Positions 1 to 10,300 of a stretch of DNA of 64,000 bases are shown here, one piece after another; position 1 is the first letter of the stretch, and every line of letters starts with the position of its first letter. The DNA comes from Cyrtodaria siliqua (Eukaryota > Mollusca > Bivalvia > Adapedonta > Hiatellidae), in assembly GCA_037043455.1 (NCBI GenBank), contig JAWPHD010010254.1:31568-95567 (forward strand), in the 5' to 3' direction. The translations under genes and the position numbers were made by a program. The notes beneath the pieces were generated by a model. That model saw nothing but the letters and a program-made list of their open reading frames with translations, did not search any database and was not told where the DNA came from.

Positions 1-1270
1 GGAGGGGTATACCCAGCGTTATAGACATAAACATGCCTTTAATAAAGGCAGCGCTATATAACATATCACCGTCAATTCCAAACATAATGTCAAGTTTTGA
101 CAAACCATTGTTTTGAAATTTTGTTAATACATGGGTTCATAGACATGAGATGTGTATATCGTGTGCAGGTTAATACTTTGAGAAAGAGTAGATACCATTA
201 ACTAAATAGAAAAGCTGCAGAAATCAAGTAACGTCACGATTTGACGTTGTTGGCGACGACGGACTGCGCCGCCCTACCCTATATGTATGTTTCTGAATTA
301 ACATAATTCATAAACTATTTTATATTTCATATTGAACTTTTACAGACGAATACGAAAATGGTGTATCTTTAATCTGGTGTAGTTTTTATTTACGCCCAAT
401 CCGTTGCCTCTATTTTATAAGGACTGTCTCAAAACTTTCCGAACAGTCCTCGTATATATATATATTGTAACTATGTTGGATATGCGTCAGTTTTACTTGT
501 CAAGCTCATCTAAGATCGTATTGAAGACTAAATACTGCGTATTTTAAATAAATCAAGGACCATAACTTAAATAAAAAAATTATTGAAAAATATATTTTAA
601 ACTATTTTAATATAAATATTTAACCAGTTTTCTTAAGAGATTTCTGTTTCAACAGACACCCTAATACCTTCTTCTAAAGATTGCATTTGTCACCTCCCTT
701 TGTACCACAATGGCAACAACTATTTCCGGTATTCCTACCCAGAATGCCGTAACTATTGCCACGTAACTTCCGTTGTTAAAATCGGTCACGTATCCAACTG
801 TGCTTGCATGTTTAGATTTCTTTTCAACTCTGACCTGCAATAGTTTATATCAATTGAAGTATGAATATTTACAATAGGACTGAAACAAACGTTTGGCAAA
901 CCATTTCAATAAGAATCCCGATAATTTAAAGCTCTGAAACATGATATAAATATATATTGAAAATTAAAGTGTAAGTCAAAATAAGACGTTAGCTCTATTT
1001 CTGCATACTTGCATAAACAATGATATCATACTTAATTCTTCACTATAGTAACCCAAATATATTATTAGCACGGTCTAAAGAACAACAAATTGCAAATAGA
1101 AATGACATGGGCGTGTCAGCCTAGGCTAACGCTGCTGGGAAATTAGTACACAACGCGCACAGGGTAGTGCATTAGAATGAGATCCCTATCATACAAACGT
1201 ATATTCGTATCATATGCGCGCTATCTTTCGTACTGCAGCTATTGATTTAGAGTTTAACCTTTAGGTGATC
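1..1270. other. AT-rich stretch, no gene seen
   Basis: I see no coding region or recognisable element here. A short hairpin (AGGACTGT...ACAGTCCT) lies near 419-450 and is followed by a short TA run. Confidence 0.5.
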
Positions 1271-1379
1271 CCATCTACTTGAAGAGTACAATAACATAAT
1301 TGCAGATAGTTTCTAAGTTCTTTATTTCAAGTAGTTTAACTTTTTTAGCCCATGTATATTGATATGACATTTTGTGATT

Positions 1380-1545
1380 GATTTTAATGCATGCTGTGGT
1401 CAGATCGCCCAATCCATTTAGGATTTTCTTATTAAATGGTGTCGAAGAGAACCCTAACTCCCTTTCTACTTGAGAAAATACTATTTTAACATCATAGATA
1501 CCCATATTAACTTCTATACGGCTAACCACTCCCAACTCCCCCCTG
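1380..1545 (+). mobile_element. Penelope-like element fragment, N-terminal coding segment
   Basis: The + strand translation matches the minus-strand translation of 63361-63500: a Phe-Asn-Ala-Cys-(Cys/Arg)-Gly-Gln-Ile block followed by a WCRRE motif and then TWENTILTS. In this family the block lies upstream of the RT fingers. A stop codon and small gaps show decay. The piece is isolated from any RT. Confidence 0.6.
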
Positions 1546-1559
1546 TTAATCATTAACAT

Positions 1560-1680
1560 TATTATCTCGAAAAATATATATCAATCAAATCAATACCTTT
1601 ATTAAAATATAGTATTTTCAGAAAATATCTGCTGTGGTCAGAATCCTTATCAATAAATATTACCCTAAGGGCAGGGCCAA
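1560..1680 (-). mobile_element. Penelope-like element fragment, opposite orientation
   Basis: The text from ATTATCTCGAAAAA to the GGTCAGAATCCTTATCAATA block resembles 63750-63860, where the coding strand is minus. It therefore faces the neighbouring + strand PLE fragment, giving two pieces of the same family in opposite orientation within 300 bp. Heavily diverged. Confidence 0.4.
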
Positions 1681-1748
1681 ATTTGAATCCCTAGGGTGCC
1701 ATTATTACTTACTGGTCCTTTGGGATAATCAATCCCAATATGTTTGGT

Positions 1749-1845
1749 TTTAAAGTAGAATATCGCTTAAGCCGGGCTATGAGGCGTAAAAGGTGTAACA
1801 CTTCACACTACCTCTCATGAACAGACTCAATAAAACCGAGTCTGC
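1749..1845. repeat. Conserved two-hairpin motif, copy 1
   Basis: This segment shares a 27-base exact block (starting TTTAAAGTAGAATATCG) and a 21-base exact block (CAGACTCAATAAAACCGAGT plus C) with 63105-63206. Between the blocks the sequence differs, but complementary arms are kept (AGGTGT.../...ACACTACCT). A third, more diverged copy is at 26050-26125. In two of three cases PLE sequence lies nearby, so it may be a PLE 5' region or a separate structured element. I do not recognise it as a named RNA family. Confidence 0.5.
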
Positions 1846-2081
1846 TAATTTGGACACAGGGGCACAGCCATTCCCCCTTGGGACTCCATTTGAACACATT
1901 TTGTAGTCTACCTGTCGGCAAAACACTGTCGAAATATGTTCAATGGCTTACCATTTTATCGTTATGGTGGCCTTCTTAAATGTCGCGATGACCTAATTCT
2001 AACAATTTTGAAAAGCATTGACCTCATAATTATCCATGTTTGGTTAGAACTGGCCAAGCGATTTGTTAGGAGAAGTCGTTT

Positions 2082-2547
2082 AAGGTCTCACTACAGAATT
2101 ACCTCCCTTGGCCATGACGGTAGAAGCATTTATTCAAGAAACCAATAAATTGCCATATAAGGGCATGCATTTTGACACTTGAATTAGGTAACATTACATA
2201 AACAGTAAATTTAATACAATGATAAGATAAAACATTCATATAATACAAAAACTTAAAAGTTTAAAACATTTTCTTTAACAAGTATAGAAGATATTCAAGT
2301 TTAGCGGTTGATATGTCATGGCAGTTCTGTGCATTTTCAAGTCGTCCGAAACTGACTTCAAGCAAATGTGACCGGCTTCGTGTTTTATGCCATTTTGTTA
2401 AAAATAGTCCGCGGATAGCACTAAGAAAAGTCATTTTATGTTCGTCAATATTGTTACTTTGTTTGATAAAGTTTTGAGTCTTATGTCAAAAAAATAATTC
2501 AGTTAAAGGTCTCACTACAGAATTACCTCCCTTGGCCATGACGGTAG
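2082..2547. repeat. Pair of 42-bp direct repeats
   Basis: Positions 2082-2123 and 2506-2547 are identical over 42 bp (AAGGTCTCACTACAGAATTA...GACGGTAG). They bracket about 380 bp with no recognisable coding content. They could be terminal direct repeats of a small element or two copies of a dispersed sequence. Confidence 0.6.
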
Positions 2548-2549
2548 GA

Positions 2550-3705
2550 AGATTCCTACACCGTAAAAAACTAGGACTGTGTTAATCGGTTTGCTCTCAA
2601 CTTGGAAATGTGCAATCAATCTCTTATTTCACGCGATATTATCAGTGAAATGGAGCTAGTTTTGAGGGGGGCTGAAAAAGACTGGAATTTAAAAAAGATC
2701 AATCTGGTCAATTTTTGATTTTTTGTGGATATTCTTAGCTTCAGAGGAAAGTTTGCAGATTGAGGGTAGATTTAAAGACCAATGGACATTTTATAGTATG
2801 TTTGCAGTGGTCCACAAGTGACCGTTTCTACATATACTATATAGTATTGATTAATTCACTAGTGAGACGTTAAAAGCAAACGTTAAGACTGGCGGATCAG
2901 GACCGGCGGACGAAGAGTGATCACAATAGCTTATTTCTGAGCATTCGGCTCAGGTGGGCTAATACGCTAGATTAATCTCAATGTCATTGCTACTGCATAC
3001 TTAAAGTAACAACCGTGCCAACAAAGAGAAATTTTACAACATATGTACACCGTTTCTAAATCTACTGATGACGAGGTATATAATTTATTACATAACTTAA
3101 ATATTTTAAGAATGTAAAAGTAGTATGGAAATAGGGGTATATCCCTCTCCATGCACAAATGGCACATTTGTGTGAAAGCGGCAGGCAAAACAAGCTAAAA
3201 TTACAAGGAAAACCTGATCAAAACAACTTCCAATCAGTTTCGAGTTGGGATCAAGCCCCGCCAACAAACTTTAAAAGCTCGTTCTGTAAACCCCTTCAGG
3301 AAAAACTCCCCTATACCCCCTTTCTATACTACTCATATGGTAATTAATAATATGATTTGATACTTTATTCTTACTATTACTATTATAATTCTAACTATAT
3401 TCAAATCTGGCAGTTCTCAAATTATCTAAACAGAAGGACGCTTCCAGCCATGTGACCAACCAGATTTCAAAATAAGTGGTAATTGTAACGAGGCTTCTTT
3501 ATTCCAGTCAGCAAACAAAATTAGCAAACCAAGATTATTCCAAACCCTGGCAAAATGACTGGTGGAAATACTCACCTACTCATCATGATATATCGAAATT
3601 CCCGATTAAACGTCAAATGTAACTTGACACATGAAAACTACGGCTTGCCGTGTAGGCCTTAAGCCAGGACCCAACATTTTCGATATTGCTACCAACTTTA
3701 GATTG
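2550..3705. other. No gene or element recognised
   Basis: I see only short chance open frames and no coherent protein, repeat array or RNA gene in this stretch. Confidence 0.4.
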
Positions 3706-3711
3706 TCATTT

Positions 3712-3868
3712 AGATGGTAGTAGTAGTTTTAGTTGTAGTTGTAGTTGTAGCAGTAGTAGTAGTAGCAGCAGCAGCAGTAGTAGTAGTAGTAGTAGTTGTA
3801 GTAGTAGTAGTAGTTGAAGTAATAGTAGTAGTAGGAGTAGTAAAAGTAGTAGTAGTAGTAGCAGTAAT
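3712..3868. repeat. TAG/GTA trinucleotide microsatellite
   Basis: About 155 bp of near-pure GTA repeats with TTG and CAG interruptions. Both strands stay open in some frames and give poly-Val or poly-Thr translations, which are artefacts of the repeat. Confidence 0.95.
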
Positions 3869-4014
3869 CTTGATTTCTTCTATGTATAGGAACAAAACAG
3901 AACATATATCTTATTTAACCTATACATACGTATATCGTTACATGTATATATACATACTTTTACAAGCATAACAAAAGTAGATATAAAACAGAACAGAGCA
4001 AGAAATATCACTGT

Positions 4015-5028
4015 AAGTAATAAATGACCCCGAAGTGTTCTTTGACCTCTAAGTATGACCTTGGCATTGGAGCTATGGACCTGGATTTGTGCACGACACC
4101 TCATTTGGTTGTGGTGAGCACTTGTGCCAAGTTATTTGAAAATCCGTTTAGACATGCAAAAGTTATTGACCGGACACGATTTGACCTTTGACCTCTAAAT
4201 GTGACCTTGACCTTGAGGCCACAAACCTAGATTTTGTGAGCGACACATCGGCTTGTTGTGGTGAGCATTTGTGCCATGTTATTTGAAAATCCGTCCATGT
4301 ATGCCAGAGTTATTGACCGGACACAATTTGACTTTTGACCTCCAAATGTGACCTTGACCTTGAAGATCTGGGTTTCGCGCGCAACCCATTGTCTTGTTAT
4401 AGTGATCCTTGTGCCAAGTTATTTAAAAATCCCTGCAGGGGTTGTGACGTTACGGTCCGGACACGAAATTGCATACCTGTTTTTGACCTATGAACTGCAA
4501 GTGTGACATTGACCTTTGAGGTACGGACCTGGGTTTTCCGCGCGACTCATCGTCTTGTTATGGTGATCACTTGTGTCAAGTAATTTAAAAATCCCTGAAG
4601 GGGTTGAGTCGTTACGGTCCGGACACGAAATTACGTACCTGTTTTTCAGCTATAAACTTCAAGTGTAACCTTGACCTTTGAGGTACGGATCTGGGTTTTG
4701 CGCGCGACACATCATCTTGTTATGGTGAGCACTTGTGCCAAGTTATTTAAAAATCCCTGCAGGGGTTGTGACGTTACGGTCCGGACACGAAATTGCATAC
4801 GTGCTTTAGACCTATGAACTTCAAGTGTGACCTTGACCTTTGAGGTACGGACCTGGGTTTTGCGGGAGACACATCGTCTTCTTGTGATGATCACTTGTGC
4901 CAAGTTATTTAAACATCCCTGCAGGGGCTGTGAAGTTACGGTCCGGACACGAACCTCGGAATGACGGACGGACGGACAGACGGACGGTGCGATTACTATA
5001 TGCCCCGAAACATTTTCGGGGGCATAAA
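4015..5028 (+). mobile_element. Pearl/Helitron-like element with ~160-bp tandem core
   Basis: The block CTTGTGCCAAGTTATTTAAA recurs at about 4118, 4267, 4405, 4568, 4730 and 4892, giving a period of about 140-162 bp. Each unit carries TGACCTTGACCTTTGAGG and GGACACGAAATT text. The array ends in an ACGG-rich run (4964-4985), then a hairpin CCCCGAAA...TTTTCGGGG and ATAAAAA. A tandem core plus ACGG microsatellite is the architecture described for pearl elements of bivalves, which have been linked to Helitrons; that assignment is inference. No transposase is present, so it is non-autonomous. Confidence 0.65.
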
Positions 5029-5095
5029 AAGCAGCATTCAAGGACGACAGTCAACCACATACATACACAGAAACAAAGAACAGCTTTAACGCTGT
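5029..5095 (-). mobile_element. PLE 3'-terminal fragment
   Basis: AGCAGCATTCAAGGACGACA GTCAACCAC and CAGAAACAAAGAACA match the terminal part of the 3' untranslated region seen next to the PLE copies at 30.7, 34.7, 47.9, 58.9, 59.2 and 60.2 kb. It directly abuts the pearl-like element. Confidence 0.6.
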
Positions 5096-5290
5096 ACAGT
5101 CCCTATTTTAACTGGTAATAACTCATAAATATGAATTAGTCACGTGTGAAGTAGTTTCAAAGCGACGAACACCCCAAAAGTCGGTATATAAGGAGAAATC
5201 GATACGTAAAATTTCACATTTTTATTTAGCCTCCGTACAGGTAACATCGATAAATATACGGCTCCAGAATATATGTGATAAAAGAAATAG

Positions 5291-5370
5291 TTGCCCGGAA
5301 CGGGATTTGAACCACAGCCTCGCACTTGTAAGATTTGAAAGATGTACGCTGAACCTCTGGACCACTGCTA
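5291..5370 (-). repeat. tRNA-like SINE head
   Basis: On the minus strand TGGTCCAGAGGTTCAGCG resembles a Pol III A box, and GTGGTTCAAATCCC resembles a B box at tRNA-like spacing. The acceptor ends do not pair convincingly, so this is more likely a tRNA-derived SINE or pseudogene than a working tRNA. Confidence 0.45.
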
Positions 5371-5577
5371 TTTATTGGTATTTTGTAGCATTTTTAACAC
5401 TAAATAGGCATTACGTAATAACAAGAGCGCGCACACAAACTCATCAAGCGCTAAATAACAAGTCGATATATGGGCGACAATATTGACTGCATATTTATTG
5501 ATCCATCTTTAGTTGCGTTCAAATATGTTAAGTTATTTTGCCTCATAATATATGGTAGTTAGTATACTGTTTTCTCA

Positions 5578-5655
5578 AGTAGCGTTGTAGTTCAGTGGAT
5601 AGAGCACAGGACTTGAAATCAGAAGGTCGTGTGTTCGAGCCCCGAAAGAAGCTAA
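5578..5655 (+). repeat. tRNA-like SINE head
   Basis: TAGTTCAGTGGATAGAGCAC (A-box-like) and GTGTTCGAGCC (B-box-like) are spaced as in a tRNA. An anticodon-like loop reads CTTGAAA. The T-arm and acceptor do not pair fully, which favours a SINE or tRNA pseudogene. Confidence 0.5.
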
Positions 5656-5864
5656 CTTTTTTTTCGGTAAAAATTTCAGTTTCCTGTGTATAGGTACGAT
5701 GTGCACTGGTCGATGTATATACAGTAAATGATTTCATGCGCTATATTTGCTCGCTTAAATACCCGACAGGAACATGAAGTTACAAATAAAGACACGCCTG
5801 CAAAGAAGAAATCGATTGATATAGGGCGTCTGTAGCTTTAAAGAGCAAAAAAAGCAAAATACAC

Positions 5865-6290
5865 GAAAGGGTTGACAATAGCTCTACTGCCTTGTAACGG
5901 TCAGTGGCAAAACAAATTGCTGGGGATGGTTAAACCAGGATCCAGGATGCACCAAACCTCACTCTTACCCTATTGTCATCCATATAAACGGGACAGTGTA
6001 AAAAAAGATATCCCCGCCAGGTTATATTCTCTAACAAACAAGGCAGCATTAATAGGCAATACAAGTTAAACACATAAATGATCATGTATATATAATATAA
6101 AAAATAAAAGCCTAAGCAAGTACTCAATGACTTGGCAGAAGCCGTAGCAACAAGAGCATAAACCGTTAATGGTACGACAAGACAAGATTAAAGACAAATC
6201 GTCCTATAAGGATTTAGGTAGACGTCATCATAGGGTCCACAATTTGTTCGGTCATCGCATAGTCAAAGAGGAATTCAAGTGATTTTAGAC
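5865..6290 (-). mobile_element. PLE 3' region fragment
   Basis: This carries the conserved 3' region of the local PLE family: the GGGTTGACAATAG block, the TACTGCC..TGTAACGGTCAGTGGC block, the CATCCATATAAACGGGACAG block and the TACTCAATGACTTGGCAGAA block. The last of these borders the end of the coding region (TAGACGTCATCATAGGGTCC). No RT remains upstream, so the copy is severely 5'-truncated. Confidence 0.7.
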
Positions 6291-6554
6291 AAACGTACAT
6301 TTGTTATGAGCAATATTAATATTAAATAACTGATACATGTGGATGAAAATACAAAATATCTAAACATTATTTAATAAACAAGATTGTATTCCTTACAGCT
6401 AAAGCTGTAGTTATATATTTTGCTAACTTTATTCTTATTCTGTGTTTGCATTAATTTTTAGAGTTTAAACATTCTAGGTTTATTATAATAATATTTTTTT
6501 CATATACATTTTCTGGATTCTTGTGTAACAAGGGCATATCAAAATAAACTGTAT

Positions 6555-7015
6555 TCATCTACAATATGTTTGAAATTATTGTAAAAATGTTTAATGTACA
6601 TGTATGTGTGTGTATCATTGTCTACATACATCTTTTTATTGAGGACTTAGAACAATATATACAATATGATATTAATACTGGTTTAGAAATTGAGGATATT
6701 GTACTTATATTACTATTATTTTCGGACGATATGGTTATCATGAGGAAATCACTTGAAGAATTACAAAAACATATTAATTTACTTCATGGTTGTTGTTACA
6801 AATGGGACTTAGAAGTGAATACTGTTAAAACAAAGATTATGGTTTTTAGAAAAAGGGTGGTTTATTAAACAATGCATCTTGGAATTATAATGGAGAGAAT
6901 ATAGACGTAGTAAATGATTTCAAGTATTTAGGTACAGTTTTTAATTATACTGGACATTTTGCTCAGAGCCGAGAACGACTTACTGGAAACGCTTTGAAAG
7001 ATTGTAAGAATACTT
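6555..7015 (+). pseudogene. LINE reverse transcriptase fragment
   Basis: The translation contains FSDDMVIM (the FxDD box of non-LTR RTs), then LEELQKHINLL, WDLEVNTVKTKIMVF and, after a frameshift near 6853-6860, DFKYLGTVFNYTG. This order (FADD box, conserved Trp/Leu-rich thumb, K-T-K-I-M-V-F, YLG) is that of the RT C-terminal part of LINEs. Upstream catalytic blocks and the endonuclease are missing. Stop codons follow. It differs clearly from the LINE at 40.4 kb, so it belongs to another clade. A decayed 5'-truncated insertion. Confidence 0.75.
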
Positions 7016-7401
7016 AAATACTGGTTTAAATTATTGAAAACAGATAACATAATACTTAAAAGAAGTTACATTTCGTCACTAAAATATGTCTGGACATTCG
7101 TAAAACAATATTCGTTTAACATATTTTTTACATTCGATGCCCAATTTTTATATTAGTAACAATAGTTTAGTAACAACAGTACAAGTCGGCTGTACTTTCG
7201 TTCTAATCTGTTTTCCTCTAGTATATACAAATATTATGTTGTAATATTTATGTTAAACAAAATATGTTTAAACCTTAACACGTTTTCTTCAAACTATCAA
7301 TCCATATGTTGAAATTTTCCCCAGCAAAACAATATTTTACCATCTGGCAATCATCATCGAGTTAATATTGCCTAACAAACGTTACAGTTACACACCATCC
7401 A

Positions 7402-7775
7402 GAGGAATAACACCATCATATATACAGATATATCTTACTACGATACAAACCCAGACTAGTTCAGGGAAATACACCATCTTATATATAGATATATCTTACA
7501 ACGGTACAAACCCAGACTAGTTCAGGGAAATACACCACCTTATATATAGATATATCTTACTACGGTACAAACACAGACTAGTTCAGAGAAATACACCATC
7601 TTATATTTAGATATATCTTACAACGGTACAAACCCAGATTAGTTCAGGAAAATACACCATCTTATATTTAGATATATCTTACAACGGTACAAACCCAGAT
7701 TAGTTCAGGAAAATACACCATATTATATATAGATATATCTTACTACGGTACAAACACAGACTAGCTCAGGGAAAT
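7402..7775. repeat. 61-bp tandem repeat, about 6 copies
   Basis: The unit contains ATACACCATCTTATATATAG, ATATATCTTAC and CGGTACAAACCCAGACTAGT TCAGGG. Successive copies differ at a few sites (CAACGG versus TACGG, ACTAG versus ATTAG). There is no coding potential. Confidence 0.9.
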
Positions 7776-7779
7776 AGTC

Positions 7780-8390
7780 CTTAGTACGTCGTGTCCTAGT
7801 ACTTTACTTGATTGATAATCTTCTTTAACGACCACAAACAACATTCTGACTTAGCTGCTGGGTCCATCAATGATCATTTTCCCTTGTGCACTGTCAAACA
7901 ATGATATGGAGTAGAGGATGACTGATAATGTGTATAGGTAACTGTAAATCACTATTAGACACAACACTGCATGAGAAAACGATGGCATTCAATTTTGTAT
8001 CAGATGATGAGATCAGCCCAATCAAACTTTTGCTTGAAGCCAACATATTAAAACATAATATAATGCATTTCATTAGCTGTGTTTTGGTTTTATTTTTTTC
8101 CTTATCTCGTTGGTCGATTTACATCCAGATGGGCGGAACCCATCGATGTGTTTAAACAAACCAACGAGATGAGGCCATACTCTACTTGTTTTGTAGCATG
8201 TCCATTGCAGCTGTCGCGCACACAGTCTGCCATACTCTAACTTTCAATAACTGGTAGTTAGAGTAAACCATTTATTCTGGCAGGTGTTATTTTCAATTAA
8301 ACGATTTACACTTGTGCAAATACAAAAGGAATTTCAGTGACCATACTACAATTTCTGGTTAGATATTGTATGTGTCATAGTCTTGATCGC
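7780..8390. other. No gene recognised
   Basis: Unique-looking sequence between two tandem arrays. Short chance frames only. Confidence 0.4.
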
Positions 8391-8394
8391 CACA

Positions 8395-8715
8395 ACGGCG
8401 CGTAATGTTTATTTGTCTAGATAACACGCGTAAATGTTTATTTGTCTAGACAACACGTGTAAATGTGTATTTATCTAGACAACACGCGTAAATGTGTATT
8501 TGTCTTGACAACACGCGTAAATATGTATTTATCTAGACAACACGCGTAAATGTGTATTTGTCTAGACAACATGCGTAAATGTGTATTTGTCTAGACAGCA
8601 CGCGGTAAATGTGTATTTGTCTAGACAACACGCGTAAATGTGTATTTGTCTAGACAACATGCGTAATGTGTACTTGTATAGACAACACGCATAATTTATA
8701 TTTGTCTAGACAATG
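8395..8715. repeat. 29-bp tandem repeat, about 11 copies
   Basis: The unit is GTAAATGTGTATTTGTCTAG followed by ACAACACGC. Each unit contains the palindrome TGTCTAGACA and, across the junction, ACGCGT. Copies are directly adjacent with no spacers. Variants occur at single positions. Confidence 0.92.
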
Positions 8716-9059
8716 GAACATCAAACCGTGACTAGAAACTGATTGTCAATTATATCAATTGTTGTAGCTAGAAGAAGGAAAATAATAACAGGAAATGTCA
8801 TAAATCTAATTGAATAATGTTTTTCTCCTCGAATACTTAAACAACTAAGTCGTATGAACATCCTAACATAACACTACACAACAAACCATTAGGAACGACA
8901 GCTTTTAATTACTGAATCTGTCGGAGACAGTTTGAAATTCCAGCAGCACATTATACACTGATTTAGTGTATGAAATAAAGCTATAAAACCGCACCTGTCA
9001 AATGTACAACTATATAACATCAAAGAATGAGTTTCACATGTACAACCAAGATAAAAAAC

Positions 9060-10300
9060 CTTCACTAAAGGCAACACTTCCTTTGAAAGTAACAATCTCC
9101 TTTATTGGTTACAATTCCGCTATAGGTAACAACCTGCATTAAATGTAACAATTCCGCTAAATTTATTAACCAGCGTTAAATGCAATAACCACCGCTATGG
9201 GTAACAAGCTCCGTTAATGGTAATAACATCAGCAAAGGGTAACAAGCTCCTTTAATGGTAATAACCACCGATATAGGTAACAAGCTCCGTTAATGGTAAT
9301 AACATCAGCAAAGGTTAACAAGCTCCTTTAATGGGAATAACCACCGCTATGGGTAACAAGCTCCGTTAATGGTAATAACATCAGCAAAGGGTAACAAGCT
9401 CCATTAATGGTAATAACCACCCCTATGGGTAACAAGCTCCGTTAATGGTAATAACATCAGCAAAGGGTAACAAGCTCCATTAATGGTAATAACCACCGCT
9501 ATGGGTAACAAGCTCCGTTAATGGTAATAACATCAGCAAAGGGTAACAAGCTCCGTTAATGGTAATAACATCAGCAAAGGGTAACAAGCTCCATTAATGG
9601 TAATAACTACCGCTATGGGTAACACGCTCCATTAATGGTAATAACATCAGCAAAGGGTAACAAGCTCCGTTAATGGTAATAACATCAGCAAAGGGTAACA
9701 AGCTCCGTTAATGGTAATAACATCAGCAAAGGGTAACAAGCTCCGTTAATGGTAATAACATCAGCAAAGGGTAACAAGCTCCATTAATGGTAATAACTAC
9801 CGCTATGGGTAACAAGCTCCGTTAATGGTAATAACATCTGCAAAGGGTAACAAGCTCCATAAATGGTAATAACCACCGCTATGGGTAACAAGCTCCGTTA
9901 ATGGTAATAACATCAGCAAAGGGTAACATGCAATTACAAATGATATTTTCAACGTCAAATGTAACTCGGCTATCGGCACCAATTTCAACGTTAAATGAAA
10001 TGTACCGGTTCGTCTAAGGCTAACAATTTCAACGTTAAAAGTAACAACCGCCGTTAAAGTAACACTTTCTCTAAGATTAACAACCGCCACTAAAGGTAAC
10101 AATCTCCGCGAAAGGTAACGATTCAATTTCAAAGTTAAAGGTAACCATTTCAAAGTTAGAGGTTCAACCTCAGCTAAATGTAACGATCTCTTTAAAGCTT
10201 TAAAACTAACCACATCATCTAAAGGTAACAATCTCCGTTCAAGATAACATCACATTAAAGTTAACAACTGAAGGTAATAACCTACGTTATTGGTAGTTAT
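9060..10300. repeat. 38-bp tandem array built from two 19-mers
   Basis: The core (about 9180-9930) alternates GGTAACAAGCTCCGTTAAT with either GGTAATAACATCAGCAAAG or GGTAATAACCACCGCTATG. Both flanks (9060-9180 and 9930-10290) are degenerate versions with AACAATCTCC / AAAGGTAAC words. The three 19-mers look related, so the 38-bp unit is a higher-order dimer. An open minus-strand frame over part of it is a repeat artefact. Confidence 0.92.

Noticed and set aside
1749..1845. Hammerhead ribozyme in the hairpin motif
   Set aside because: The CTGATGA and GAAA core words are not present in the right places on either strand.
3710..3971. Poly-Val and poly-Thr open frames
   Set aside because: Products of the TAG microsatellite.
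8395..8715. Regular 29-bp repeats resembling a CRISPR array
   Set aside because: Units are head-to-tail with no unique spacers, in a eukaryotic context without cas genes.
9803..10231. 142-codon minus-strand open frame
   Set aside because: It lies wholly within the 38-bp tandem array and its degenerate edge; the Leu/Thr/Val-rich translation follows from the repeat.
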